A stretch of 64,000 nt of DNA. Source: Mucilaginibacter sp. Bleaf8. Lineage in GTDB: Bacteria; Bacteroidota; Bacteroidia; Sphingobacteriales; Sphingobacteriaceae. The DNA lies in assembly GCF_018390515.1 (NCBI RefSeq), contig NZ_JAHBBK010000001.1, forward strand, positions 1,975,487 through 2,039,486, given 5' to 3'. Each line of letters starts with the position of its first letter. Within the stretch, counting starts at the first letter, position 1. Below are positions 1 through 8,030 of the stretch, piece after piece. Made by a program: the position numbers and the translations under genes. The notes below the pieces were generated by a model, which made no database searches, was not told the origin of the DNA, and worked only from the letters and a program-made list of their open reading frames with translations.

Positions 1-1022
1 ACCATAAACTTGCCATTATATTCGCCAATGGCACCCGGCGCTTTGCTGAAACCAGGGTAAGGCAAATAGGCACTTTCCGTCCACTCCCAGCTTTTACCCC
101 AGTTAAATTGCGTTGCCGCTGCTTCCCATTCAAACTCGGTAGGCAGGCGCATGCCTTTCCAGGAAGCATAGGCATAAGCCTCATAATAGCTTACGTGCTG
201 TACGGTATCGTGTAAATGCAACGGTTCCAATCCTCGGAAGGTGTACACAAACCATTCGCCGTCAATTTGGTGCCAGTATAGCGGGGCTATTACCTGGTTG
301 GTTTTTACCCATTCCCACCCCTCAGCGTGCCAGTGACGAAAATCCTGATATCCGCCGCTTTGGATAAACTCCAGGTATTCGGCATTAGTAACCGGCGCTT
401 TGCTGATCTCATAGCCATTCAGGTACACTTTATGGCGGTTCAGTTCATTATCAAAACAAAACCCTTCACCCTCAAAACCTATCTCATATATACCTTCGTT
501 TATGCTAACGAAGCCTGGCTCTGCATCAATCTTAGGCGAGCTGTATTCTTTATTATAAGCCGGGAAAAGCGGGTTGTGGCCTAAAATATATTTAATATCA
601 TAGTACAACAACTCCTGGTGCTGCTCCTCGTGGTTGAGACCCAGCTCAAACAATTCGGCCACCTCGGGCGATGGTTCCTGGCACAGAAACTTATAAATAG
701 CCTCATCCACATATTCGCGGTACTGGTAAACTTCCAGAACGGTTGGCCGGCTCAGGTTGCCCCGGTCGGTACGTATTACGCGTGCACCTACCGTTTCGTA
801 GTAGCTGTTAAAAACGTAATTGTACTCAGGATTATATTCCTGATAACCCATAAAGTATGGCTTGAGGATAAAGGTTTCAAAAAACCAGGTAGTGTGCCCA
901 ATGTGCCATTTAGGCGGACTTACATCCACCACAGGTTGCACTACATAATCTTCGGTTTGCAGGTGCGAGCAAATTTGTTCGGTTCGCTGGCGCACAGCCT
1001 GGTATCGTTCGGCTAAGGTCAT
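1..1022 (-). CDS. egtB: Ergothioneine biosynthesis sulfoxide synthase EgtB (3' end beyond window)
   Basis: Non-heme iron enzyme that couples a thiol (gamma-Glu-Cys or Cys) to hercynine with O2 in ergothioneine synthesis. 340 residues are visible from ATG at 1022; the frame is open to the window edge. The N-terminal DinB-like half carries the iron ligands: KWHIGHTTWFFE (about residues 38-49) and NHEEQHQEL (130-138, H131 and H135). The second half is an FGE-sulfatase/C-type-lectin fold with RLPTEFEWE and, at the edge, GEYNGKFM, as in EgtB. It starts 3 nt after the stop of the permease/binding-protein gene, so it is very probably co-transcribed. egtD (histidine methyltransferase) would be expected nearby but is not in view. 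A general sulfatase-modifying enzyme is unlikely because of the DinB half. High confidence in family; thiol donor unknown. Confidence 0.93.
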   Translation of the reverse strand, partial: MTLAERYQAVRQRTEQICSHLQTEDYVVQPVVDVSPPKWHIGHTTWFFETFILKPYFMGYQEYNPEYNYVFNSYYETVGARVIRTDRGNLSRPTVLEVYQYREYVDEAIYKFLCQEPSPEVAELFELGLNHEEQHQELLYYDIKYILGHNPLFPAYNKEYSSPKIDAEPGFVSINEGIYEIGFEGEGFCFDNELNRHKVYLNGYEISKAPVTNAEYLEFIQSGGYQDFRHWHAEGWEWVKTNQVIAPLYWHQIDGEWFVYTFRGLEPLHLHDTVQHVSYYEAYAYASWKGMRLPTEFEWEAAATQFNWGKSWEWTESAYLPYPGFSKAPGAIGEYNGKFM

Positions 1023-1025
1023 TTG

Positions 1026-2600
1026 CTATGGGGTATTGCTCAGATAGTTTTTCAGATCTGATATGGTATGTATCTTCAATTCATTGGCTTGTTGTCGCCG
1101 CATCATCAATGCATAAGCATTGTTAAATCCTATGGGGTTTAACCATTTAATATGGTACTTGTTTTGAAACTGCTGCTTCACATAGCTGTAGGTTTTATTT
1201 TTATTTATCCCAACCGAATCAAGCACCTGCTTAGTAGGTTGTAGGATAACCAGCAGGCCGGTTCCGGTATATTCCGGGTAAAAATCAATCTCATTGTTGG
1301 TAAGCGCATCAAAGCAAATTTTAGTACCGCCCAAACCGGTTTTGGTGGCTACATTGTAATTGGTATAGCCCTGTATGAGCATACTGTACATGCTGGCCAG
1401 TATATACTGCTCGCCAAATATTTTTGATCCAATGCGCACGGTGCCGCCGTTGCCGTTGCGGGCCGGGCGGTACAGCTTTTTATCGATCAAAAAATCGCGG
1501 GCTACCTGTTCGGGCGTTTGGTGGCGGTAATCGGTACGGTAGTTCAGCTCGGTCATTACCGAATCGGTAATGTGCCCGGCAAGCAGGTTAAGCGTTTTTT
1601 CCAGCTCCGGAAACTTTTGCAAGGCATCCTGCCGTACAATAGGCGCGGCATAATAAGGCGGAAATATCTTTTTATCATCATCCAGCACCACCAGGTTAAA
1701 TGCCTTGAGCCTACCATCGGTGGAGTAGCCGCTGATTACATCCAGTTGTTTCTCGTAAGCGGCATTGTACATCACCGCATCGTTAATAACGGTGGTATGA
1801 ATTTTTAAGCCATACTTTTGCTGCAGGCCAAGGTTACCATCGTGCCTGCCCATAAACTCGGGTGTAAAGCCGGCCGTTAACTTACCGCCATAGGCCGAAG
1901 GCACAAAGTAGAAGGATGCCATCAGCAGCAATATTACAGGTAAGGCATAGGCTCCTGCTTTAAGTTTTTTGATATTGAGCTTTTGCACCACTGATAACAA
2001 CAGATCAAACAAAACGGCCAATAAAGCGGCGGGTATAGCCCCGGCTAAAATCATGTTGGTATTATTAAGCGATATGCCACCAAATATAAATTCGCCTAAC
2101 CCGCCGGCGGCTATGTAAGATGCCAGCGTAGCCACGCCCACATTAATAACCGTTGCCGTGCGGATACCTGCCAGGATAACTGGCATAGCCAAAGGCAATT
2201 CTACTTTAAACAACACCTGTTTGCTGCTCATCCCCATAGCTAATGCGGCTTCTTTCACGGAGGCATCTACCCCGATAATGCCGGTATAGGTATTGCGGAT
2301 AATGGGCAGCAGCGCATATAGTAGCAGCGCTACAATGGCCGGTTTAGCACCTATGCCCAGCAATGGAATCATGAAACCCAGCAGCGCTATACTGGGTATG
2401 GTTTGCAGCACACCGGCTATGCCTAATATAGGACCGGATAAAGGATGCCTACGCGCAATAAGCACACCTAAAGGCAAGCCTATAAGTACGGCAATAAGCA
2501 GGGAAATAAAAGTGAGGCCGATATGCTCCAGCGTTTGTGTAAGCAGCTTGTCAGACTGCTGCTGCATGAACTGCCATAAGGTTTGCTGCGCCTCATTCAT
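1026..2600 (-). CDS. ABC transporter permease fused to a circularly permuted OpuAC-type binding domain (EgtU/OpuB-like)
   Basis: 524 residues. Residues 1-230 are a ProW-type permease with several membrane segments and the EAA loop (EAALAMG, about 117-123). Residues about 238-524 are an extracytoplasmic binding domain of the choline/betaine/EgtU family. Its halves are in reversed order: GFTPEF (244), GYSTDGR (291) and FPPY (313), normally C-terminal, come before GSKIFGEQYI (391), YPEYTGTG (441), GFNNAYAL (491) and TISDL (512), normally N-terminal. Fusion of permease and binding domain is the layout of the EgtU ergothioneine importer. It overlaps the ATPase gene by 8 nt and precedes egtB by 3 nt, so ergothioneine (or hercynine/betaine) is the best substrate guess. 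Betaine or choline uptake is the alternative. Family certain; substrate inferred from context. Confidence 0.9.
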   Translation of the reverse strand: MNEAQQTLWQFMQQQSDKLLTQTLEHIGLTFISLLIAVLIGLPLGVLIARRHPLSGPILGIAGVLQTIPSIALLGFMIPLLGIGAKPAIVALLLYALLPIIRNTYTGIIGVDASVKEAALAMGMSSKQVLFKVELPLAMPVILAGIRTATVINVGVATLASYIAAGGLGEFIFGGISLNNTNMILAGAIPAALLAVLFDLLLSVVQKLNIKKLKAGAYALPVILLLMASFYFVPSAYGGKLTAGFTPEFMGRHDGNLGLQQKYGLKIHTTVINDAVMYNAAYEKQLDVISGYSTDGRLKAFNLVVLDDDKKIFPPYYAAPIVRQDALQKFPELEKTLNLLAGHITDSVMTELNYRTDYRHQTPEQVARDFLIDKKLYRPARNGNGGTVRIGSKIFGEQYILASMYSMLIQGYTNYNVATKTGLGGTKICFDALTNNEIDFYPEYTGTGLLVILQPTKQVLDSVGINKNKTYSYVKQQFQNKYHIKWLNPIGFNNAYALMMRRQQANELKIHTISDLKNYLSNTP

Positions 2601-3561
2601 GATGTTGCAGGTTATTTTGGTATTGATGATAGGCGGCCATCAGCTGATCAAAAGTTATAGTTTTAGCCTGATCAGTGCCAGGTTTAGTAACGGTTATAAA
2701 TTTAACAACACCTGCTTCAAAACTTTCCATCGCTGCCCAGATACTGGTATCTGCAGGCAGTACTTTTATTGCTTCGGTAGATGTTGTGGTTGGTAGATTA
2801 TCCCAAACCTGTTGTAACAATACGGCTTTCAATTCCAACTGCAGGCGCTGTGCCTGTAAAAATTCCCTCACAAATTTATTAGCAGGCTTAAACAGCAATT
2901 CTGCCGGGGTGCCTATTTGCATAATGGCCCCTTGGTCCATCAAACAGATGCGGTTACCCAGCTCAAATGCTTCCTGCACGTCGTGCGTTACCATCACTAT
3001 GGTTTTACGCTGCAGCTCATCCAAATCTTTAAATTCAGCCTGTATTTTGGAGCGGGTAATGGTATCCAAAGCACCAAAGGGTTCATCCATCAGCAACACC
3101 GGGGCATCGGCCATCAGCGCACGGGCCAGGCCAACACGCTGCTGCTGGCCGCCACTTAGTTGTTGCGGGTATAGTTTGAGAAAAGCAGCACTCAGATGCA
3201 GTTTTTCCAGCAGCTCATGCATGCGGTTTTGAATGCGTGCATCATCCCACTTTAACAGCCGGGGTACAATGGCTATATTTTCGGCCACGGTATAGTGCGG
3301 AAACAGGCCATTGTTTTGCAGTACATAGCCAATATTGCGGCGCAGTAATTCGGCCGGTTGCCGGGTTACATCCTGTCCGGCAATTAATATTTGGCCGCGC
3401 GTAGGCTCAATGAGCCGGTTAATCATTTTAAGCGTGGTGGTTTTGCCGCAGCCACTGGTGCCCAGCAAAACCAGGTTTTCGTGTTCGGCAACTTCAAACG
3501 ATATATTGTTGACTGCACGGTTGGTGCCGTAATGCTTACTTACCTGCTGAACACTGATCAT
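2593..3561 (-). CDS. ABC transporter ATP-binding protein, ProV/OpuBA/EgtV type
   Basis: 322-residue cytoplasmic ATPase that would power the fused permease encoded directly downstream (8-nt overlap, implying translational coupling). Walker A GTSGCGKT at 34-41, Q-loop Q82, signature LSGGQQQR at 135-142, Walker B LLMDEP followed by D-loop GALD. After about residue 240 there is a roughly 80-residue C-terminal extension in the position of the CBS region of OpuA/EgtV ATPases. I can see only weak similarity to a CBS pair, so regulatory nucleotide or salt sensing is uncertain. It sits 9 nt after the FAD reductase gene. Substrate specificity cannot be read from an ATPase; egtB next door suggests ergothioneine. 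Confidence 0.92.
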   Translation of the reverse strand: MISVQQVSKHYGTNRAVNNISFEVAEHENLVLLGTSGCGKTTTLKMINRLIEPTRGQILIAGQDVTRQPAELLRRNIGYVLQNNGLFPHYTVAENIAIVPRLLKWDDARIQNRMHELLEKLHLSAAFLKLYPQQLSGGQQQRVGLARALMADAPVLLMDEPFGALDTITRSKIQAEFKDLDELQRKTIVMVTHDVQEAFELGNRICLMDQGAIMQIGTPAELLFKPANKFVREFLQAQRLQLELKAVLLQQVWDNLPTTTSTEAIKVLPADTSIWAAMESFEAGVVKFITVTKPGTDQAKTITFDQLMAAYHQYQNNLQHHE

Positions 3562-3570
3562 GCACGTAAG

Positions 3571-4956
3571 TTACGACTCTAACTTCATAAATAAATTATT
3601 GAGCGATTCGGAATAGGTAGGATGTGCAAAAACACAATACCGTATCCTGTCATACGTAATGCCACCTTCCATAGCCATTTGCAGTACCGACATAATTTCG
3701 CCGCCCTCTTCGCCCAGTATAGCCGCACCCAAAATTTCCTTGGTATCGGCGTTCACCACAGCTTTCATAAGTCCGCGCGTTTCGCCTACTTCTACCGCGC
3801 GGGCAACGCTTTCCATTTTGAGTACAGCCACTTCAATATTGTAGCCCTGCTCCCGTGCCTGCTTTTCGGTTAGGCCAACGCGGCCCAACTGCGGATCGGT
3901 AAACATGCAGTAAGGCAAGGGGCGGTCATAGGTGCTCAGATCAGCGCCTTCAATAAGGTTTCGGTAGATGATGGTAAAATCATTATACGCAATATGGGTA
4001 AAAGCAGGGCCGCCGTTAATATCGCCTAAGGCATAAATGCCAGGCACATTGGTTTGCAGTTTACCATCAACTTTAACATAACCCTTCTCATTAAGCTCCA
4101 CATCTGTGGCAGACAAATTTAAGGCATCCGTTTGCGGGATGCGGCCTGCGGCAACCAGTACATGCGAACAGGTTATTTCATCGTTTCTGCCGTCGATATC
4201 AATAGTTGCCAGAATTTTACCATTGCTGTCTTTTTTAAAAGCTACGGCCTGGGCCTTGCTGTGTATAGCAATACCTTCTTCTTCCAATATATTATGCAGC
4301 TCATGGGCCACATCATCATCCTCGTGCGACATGATACGTTCGCCACGCTCCAGCATGGTGATCTGGCTACCAAAGCGCCTGAACATCTGGCCAAACTCCA
4401 GGGCTATATAATTACCACCGATGATGAGAATATGCTCGGGTACTTCTTCTAAATCCAAAATTGTGGTTGAGGTTAGATACCCCACCTCCTGTAAACCTTC
4501 AATCTCAGGAATCATGGGCTTGGTGCCGGCATCAATAAAAACCTGTTCGGCAGTAAGCTCTTCCTCGCCTCCGGCGTTCAGTTTTACCATAACTGTTTTA
4601 TGGCCGGTGAAACGGGCTTCGCCCATCAGCAAGTCAATATTCGGATCTTCGGACAGGCTTTTCTCGTTTCCGCTGCGTGAACGTTCCACAATGGCATCGC
4701 GCCGTTTTTTGATTTGCGGCATATCCACCCGGTAGCCATCAATGTGTACACCTAAGTTGTTGCAGCGCCCTGCCAGGTAAGCGGCCCTTGCCGATGCTAC
4801 CATGGCCTTGGTTGGCGTACAGCCATCGTTGATACAGGTACCACCCACCAGGCGTTTTTCAATCATGGCCACCTTTTTACCGGCTTTGGCCATTTTACGC
4901 GCCAAGGGGTTACCGGCCTGCCCCGAGCCGATAATAATTACATCATATGTTTTCAT
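3571..4956 (-). CDS. FAD-dependent pyridine nucleotide-disulfide oxidoreductase (class I)
   Basis: 461 residues, the usual length for dihydrolipoamide dehydrogenase, glutathione reductase and MerA catalytic cores. FAD-binding GSGQAG at 10-15; redox pair C41 and C46 in GGTCINDGCTPTK; NAD(P)-binding GGNYIALEFG in the middle; FAD-contact ALGDINGG; C-terminal H445-x4-E450 in FAHPTYSESL, the acid-base pair of the partner subunit. No N-terminal heavy-metal domain and no C-terminal vicinal cysteines, so it is not a true mercuric reductase despite similarity. It lies 4 nt after the DUF427 gene and 9 nt before the ABC ATPase in the ergothioneine-type operon, which suggests a low-molecular-weight disulfide substrate. 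That assignment is inference; the fold and redox centre are seen directly. Confidence 0.9.
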   Translation of the reverse strand: MKTYDVIIIGSGQAGNPLARKMAKAGKKVAMIEKRLVGGTCINDGCTPTKAMVASARAAYLAGRCNNLGVHIDGYRVDMPQIKKRRDAIVERSRSGNEKSLSEDPNIDLLMGEARFTGHKTVMVKLNAGGEEELTAEQVFIDAGTKPMIPEIEGLQEVGYLTSTTILDLEEVPEHILIIGGNYIALEFGQMFRRFGSQITMLERGERIMSHEDDDVAHELHNILEEEGIAIHSKAQAVAFKKDSNGKILATIDIDGRNDEITCSHVLVAAGRIPQTDALNLSATDVELNEKGYVKVDGKLQTNVPGIYALGDINGGPAFTHIAYNDFTIIYRNLIEGADLSTYDRPLPYCMFTDPQLGRVGLTEKQAREQGYNIEVAVLKMESVARAVEVGETRGLMKAVVNADTKEILGAAILGEEGGEIMSVLQMAMEGGITYDRIRYCVFAHPTYSESLNNLFMKLES

Positions 4957-4960
4957 AAAA

Positions 4961-5242
4961 TCAGTCGGTAACTTTTACACCTTTCCAAAATGCAACATAA
5001 TCTTTTATCTGCGCAGCGGCTTCTTTAGGTTCGGGGTAATGCCAGGCAGCATCTTTGTTTTGCTGGCCATCCACCTCAATAGTATAATAAGAAGCTACAC
5101 CTTTCCAGGGGCAGGTGGTATGCGTAGCCGACGGCTTTAATAAATCGGCGTTTACGCTGTTTTTTGGAAAATAGTGATTGTTTTCGACCACGATGGTTTG
5201 GTCACTTTCGGCAAGTATCTGGTTGTTCCATACGGCTTTCAT
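4961..5242 (-). CDS. DUF427 domain protein
   Basis: 93 residues covering a whole DUF427 domain. Recognisable features are the KAVWNNQILAES beta strands, YFPKNSV, and the conserved THTTCPWKGVASYY block with its cysteine, followed by AWHYPEP. Function of the family is not established. It is the first gene of the minus-strand run that continues through the disulfide reductase, ABC transporter and egtB, with only 4 nt to the next start. No signal peptide, so cytoplasmic. A thiol-related role is suggested only by the company it keeps. Confidence 0.85.
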   Translation of the reverse strand: MKAVWNNQILAESDQTIVVENNHYFPKNSVNADLLKPSATHTTCPWKGVASYYTIEVDGQQNKDAAWHYPEPKEAAAQIKDYVAFWKGVKVTD

Positions 5243-5315
5243 AACAATGCATCATCCGCTTTTGTGATGGGGCAAAATGCCATTATCCGGATGACGTATC
5301 TACAATAGGTAAATT

Positions 5316-5362
5316 CTGTTTTTTGTTTTCTCAGAGCTGTTGCTGACGCAAACAAAAAACAG
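5316..5362. repeat. Perfect 13-bp inverted repeat upstream of tRNA-Glu
   Basis: CTGTTTTTTGTTT (5316-5328) is matched exactly by AAACAAAAAACAG (5350-5362) across a 21-nt spacer. It lies between the start of the minus-strand DUF427 operon (5242) and the tRNA promoter. It could be a protein-binding site for the divergent promoters or a weak hairpin; it lacks a GC-rich stem and is a poor terminator. Confidence 0.55.
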
Positions 5363-5381
5363 CTAAAAATATTTTAAAATA

Positions 5382-5414
5382 TTTTTTGATTAAATGAAAT
5401 AACGCATATCTTTG
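5382..5414 (+). promoter_or_regulatory. Bacteroidetes-type promoter for the tRNA-Glu pair
   Basis: TATCTTTG (5407-5414) fits the -7 consensus TAnnTTTG, with TTTG (5385-5388) 18 nt upstream as the -33 element. A start near 5420 would give a short leader before the first tRNA at 5518. Confidence 0.75.
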
Positions 5415-5517
5415 CAGACCCAAAACAAGGGAGACAGTTCTTTAACAGCAAGCAAAATCAAGGTTATAATAAGTTCATTTATAACTTTTGTAAACTACCA
5501 ATCAACCATTTAATAAT

Positions 5518-5589
5518 GGCCCGTTCGTCTAGGGGTTAGGACGCCAGATTTTCATTCTGGAAACAGGGGTTCGATTCCCCTACGGGCTA
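5518..5589 (+). tRNA. tRNA-Glu (TTC)
   Basis: 72-nt cloverleaf: acceptor GGCCCGT pairs with ACGGGCT (one G-U), D-arm GTCTAGGGGTTAGGAC, anticodon loop with TTC inside the stem CCAGA/TCTGG, T-arm AGGGGTTCGATTCCCCT. CCA is not encoded. First of two identical copies. Confidence 0.97.
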
Positions 5590-5660
5590 CTTTGATTGAT
5601 AGCACTTCTATAAAAAGTTATTTTACCCTGATTAAGCTGTTGATTGTAACTGTTCTTTTG

Positions 5661-5732
5661 GCCCGTTCGTCTAGGGGTTAGGACGCCAGATTTTCATTCT
5701 GGAAACAGGGGTTCGATTCCCCTACGGGCTAC
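5661..5732 (+). tRNA. tRNA-Glu (TTC), second identical copy
   Basis: Same 72 nt as the copy 143 nt upstream, base for base. The spacer between them (5590-5660) is unrelated in sequence on either side, so this is a duplicated gene in one transcript ending at the hairpin at 5734. Confidence 0.97.
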
Positions 5733-5733
5733 A

Positions 5734-5767
5734 AGCCGCTTTACGAAAGTAGAGCGGCTTTTTTTAT
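5734..5767 (+). terminator. Rho-independent terminator after the tRNA-Glu genes
   Basis: Stem AAGCCGCT/AGCGGCTT around a short loop, followed by a run of T. Confidence 0.85.
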
Positions 5768-5930
5768 GTATCCATTTTGGATTGCCCCGCGTTAACGTCA
5801 ATCCTATACTAAAAGATAAGTCTATCATTACCAAACCAATCAGGGAATTTCGGCGTGAATATTGCTATTGAGTGAGTAGAATTTAACTGCTTATATCACA
5901 TTAATAATCACTCTCTACTACGAAAAACCT

Positions 5931-7163
5931 ATGGCTAATACCCTTACTCACACGCTCAACTTTACGTATACAAAAATAAGGACCTCAAAACTGGTAAATA
6001 GATTAGGCGCAGTGCTGATATTTTTACTTGTTGCGGCATCATCATGCAAAAAAAATAAAAATGATGAACCTAATAATGCGGGTAGTCCCGATAGTCCAAC
6101 TACCCCTGCCAATCCTGCTAATCCTAAACCAGAAACGGGCGTTGATGCCCATTTTATAGCTGTATACACCACCTACAGGCACACCATGGCTATTGATGAC
6201 AAAGGAGTTGTGTGGGGAGTAGGTGAAAATTTCAGAAAAGTTTTGGGTACAGGCAACGATAGCCGCCAACTAAAGTTTGTGCGGACAATAGACCAGGTAA
6301 AAAGTATTGCTGTTGATGATTCCCGATCACTCGTTATAAGGAATGACAATAGTGTATGGGCCGCAGGCTCTAACCCTTATGCCAATTTTGGATTGGATGA
6401 CGCTCTGGCCAAGGGCACGTTTACTAAAGTTTTTAACGGCGCCGAACAAATTGAAGTAAGCGAAGACAATGCATTTGTTATTAAAGCCGACCGTACACTT
6501 TGGGCTGCGGGCGTTAGTAATTATGACGCATTCCCGGTTGCGCAATTTGGTGTAATGAAAACTTTTACCAAGGTGGCCGATAATGTGAAAGCTGTTTCGG
6601 CCAGAATGGGCCACATACTGCTGTTAAAAACAGACAACACCCTGTGGGTTTGCGGACTAAATGTTAACGGAGAACTTGGCCTGGGGCACAATAAAGAACA
6701 AAAAGGTTTTGTGAAGGTAACAGACAATGTAAAGGCCATCAAATCGCTTGAATATCATTCCCTAATTATTAAAACAGACAACAGCCTATGGGCTACCGGC
6801 CATAATGAATACGGCGAATTGGGCATAGGCAGCAAAACCAACCAAAGCCGCTTTGTAAAAGTAATGGATAATGTATCGGCTCTTGCCGGCGGTCGTTTCT
6901 TTTCAATTGTTATTAAAACAGATAATACCTTGTGGGCTGCAGGCTATAACGGTTTCAGGCCATTTGGTATTGAAAGTCCGGATCAGACCAAGTTTATTAA
7001 GGTGATGGATAACGTAACAAAAGTATCGGCGATAGACTACAATACTATTATCATCAAAGCAGACAAAACCGTATGGGTTTCCGGCGCTAATACCTTTGGC
7101 CAGTTAGGTGTAAACAACCGCGATGATGTTAGTCTTTTTACCAAGATAAAGCTGGACAAGTAA
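5931..7163 (+). CDS. RCC1-repeat lipoprotein
   Basis: 410 residues. An N-terminal hydrophobic stretch ends in the lipobox VAASSC (about residue 38), so the protein is probably exported and anchored by lipid; the first about 20 codons may be untranslated and the true start could be one of the codons nearer the signal. After a Pro/Asn-rich linker the rest is made of about seven repeats of roughly 50 residues with the pattern IIKTDNTLWAxGxNxxGxLG, the signature of the RCC1/ATS1 beta-propeller. These propellers bind partners rather than catalyse; the target is unknown. It stands alone between the tRNA-Glu terminator and its own terminator at 7178. Confidence 0.85.
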   Translation: MANTLTHTLNFTYTKIRTSKLVNRLGAVLIFLLVAASSCKKNKNDEPNNAGSPDSPTTPANPANPKPETGVDAHFIAVYTTYRHTMAIDDKGVVWGVGENFRKVLGTGNDSRQLKFVRTIDQVKSIAVDDSRSLVIRNDNSVWAAGSNPYANFGLDDALAKGTFTKVFNGAEQIEVSEDNAFVIKADRTLWAAGVSNYDAFPVAQFGVMKTFTKVADNVKAVSARMGHILLLKTDNTLWVCGLNVNGELGLGHNKEQKGFVKVTDNVKAIKSLEYHSLIIKTDNSLWATGHNEYGELGIGSKTNQSRFVKVMDNVSALAGGRFFSIVIKTDNTLWAAGYNGFRPFGIESPDQTKFIKVMDNVTKVSAIDYNTIIIKADKTVWVSGANTFGQLGVNNRDDVSLFTKIKLDK

Positions 7164-7177
7164 GTTCATATTCTATA

Positions 7178-7221
7178 AACAACAAAAGCCTTCAGTTTAA
7201 TGCCGAAGGCTTTTGTTGTTT
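7178..7221 (+). terminator. Terminator after RCC1 lipoprotein
   Basis: Long stem AACAACAAAAGCCTTC / GAAGGCTTTTGTTGTT ending in T-rich sequence. Confidence 0.85.
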
Positions 7222-7380
7222 ATATATGTGCCGCTTTAGCCTTCCCCGATGTTCCTTCAAAGTTCCTTTATCTGCAAAGGTTAAAGTAAACATATATTCA
7301 TTCTGCCTTTAATATCTTCTTTTGTAATGCTAATTTTAAATCGGCAGTAAAACCAATTCACCTATACCCATCCAAAAATC

Positions 7381-7941
7381 ATGAATAATAAAGACCTATC
7401 AGCAGCACAACGTGAAGAGCTTTTCAAGACCCTGAAAATTCGTTTTGAGAAAAACACAATTCGTCATCAAGGTATATCCTTCACCGATGTGCAGGCAAAA
7501 CTGGAGGTCAGCAACGATAAATTATGGTCGCTCCACGAGATGGAAGCTACCGGCGGTGAACCTGATGTGGTTGACTACGATGAAAAGACAGGTGAATACA
7601 TTTTTTATGACTGCTCGGTTGAAAGCCCAAAAGGTCGCCGGAGCTTATGCTATGATATGGAAGCCTTGGAATCACGCAAGGACTTTAAACCGGAAGATAC
7701 AGTAATGGATATGGCAGCAGCCATGGGCCTTGAGCTTTTAACTGAAGAACAATATCAACAGTTACAGAACTTAGGCAAATTCGACTTAAAGACCTCAAGC
7801 TGGTTAAAAACACCGGACGAGGTAAGAAAACTGGGCGGCGCTATTTTTGGAGACCGCCGCTATGACCGTGTATTTGTATATCATAACGGTGCATCTTCCT
7901 ATTATGCGGCGAGAGGTTTTAGGGGTATGTTGAAAGTTTGA
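7381..7941 (+). CDS. DUF4256 domain protein
   Basis: 186 residues, full length for the DUF4256 family. Typical blocks are HEMEATGGEPDVV, YDCSVESPKGRRSLCYD and the C-terminal GAIFGDRRYDRVFVYHNGA, SYYAARGFRG. No signal peptide, so cytoplasmic; function of the family is unknown. Transcribed alone, with a terminator directly after the stop. The strongly conserved ESPKGRR and HNGA.SYY segments suggest a ligand pocket, but that is only a guess. Confidence 0.85.
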   Translation: MNNKDLSAAQREELFKTLKIRFEKNTIRHQGISFTDVQAKLEVSNDKLWSLHEMEATGGEPDVVDYDEKTGEYIFYDCSVESPKGRRSLCYDMEALESRKDFKPEDTVMDMAAAMGLELLTEEQYQQLQNLGKFDLKTSSWLKTPDEVRKLGGAIFGDRRYDRVFVYHNGASSYYAARGFRGMLKV

Positions 7942-7947
7942 TTATAA

Positions 7948-7981
7948 AAAAAGCGCCTCTCTGGTTAGAAAGGCGCTTTTT
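7948..7981 (+). terminator. Terminator between DUF4256 and acyltransferase genes
   Basis: AAAAGCGCCT...AGGCGCTTTT hairpin flanked by A and T runs on both sides, so it can serve both converging genes. Confidence 0.8.
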
Positions 7982-8030
7982 ATAAGATGAGATATTAATA
8001 ACTGATCTACATCTTTGATATAGCTGATTA

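Noticed and set aside
327..1016. Two plus-strand open frames opposite egtB
   Set aside because: They lie antisense to a strongly conserved gene and show no domain or start signal.
1..1022. Sulfatase-modifying formylglycine-generating enzyme
   Set aside because: The FGE-like half is there, but the DinB-like half with NHEEQHQEL marks EgtB.
3571..4956. Mercuric reductase (merA)
   Set aside because: The core motif fits, but there is no heavy-metal domain, no C-terminal vicinal cysteines and no mer genes nearby.
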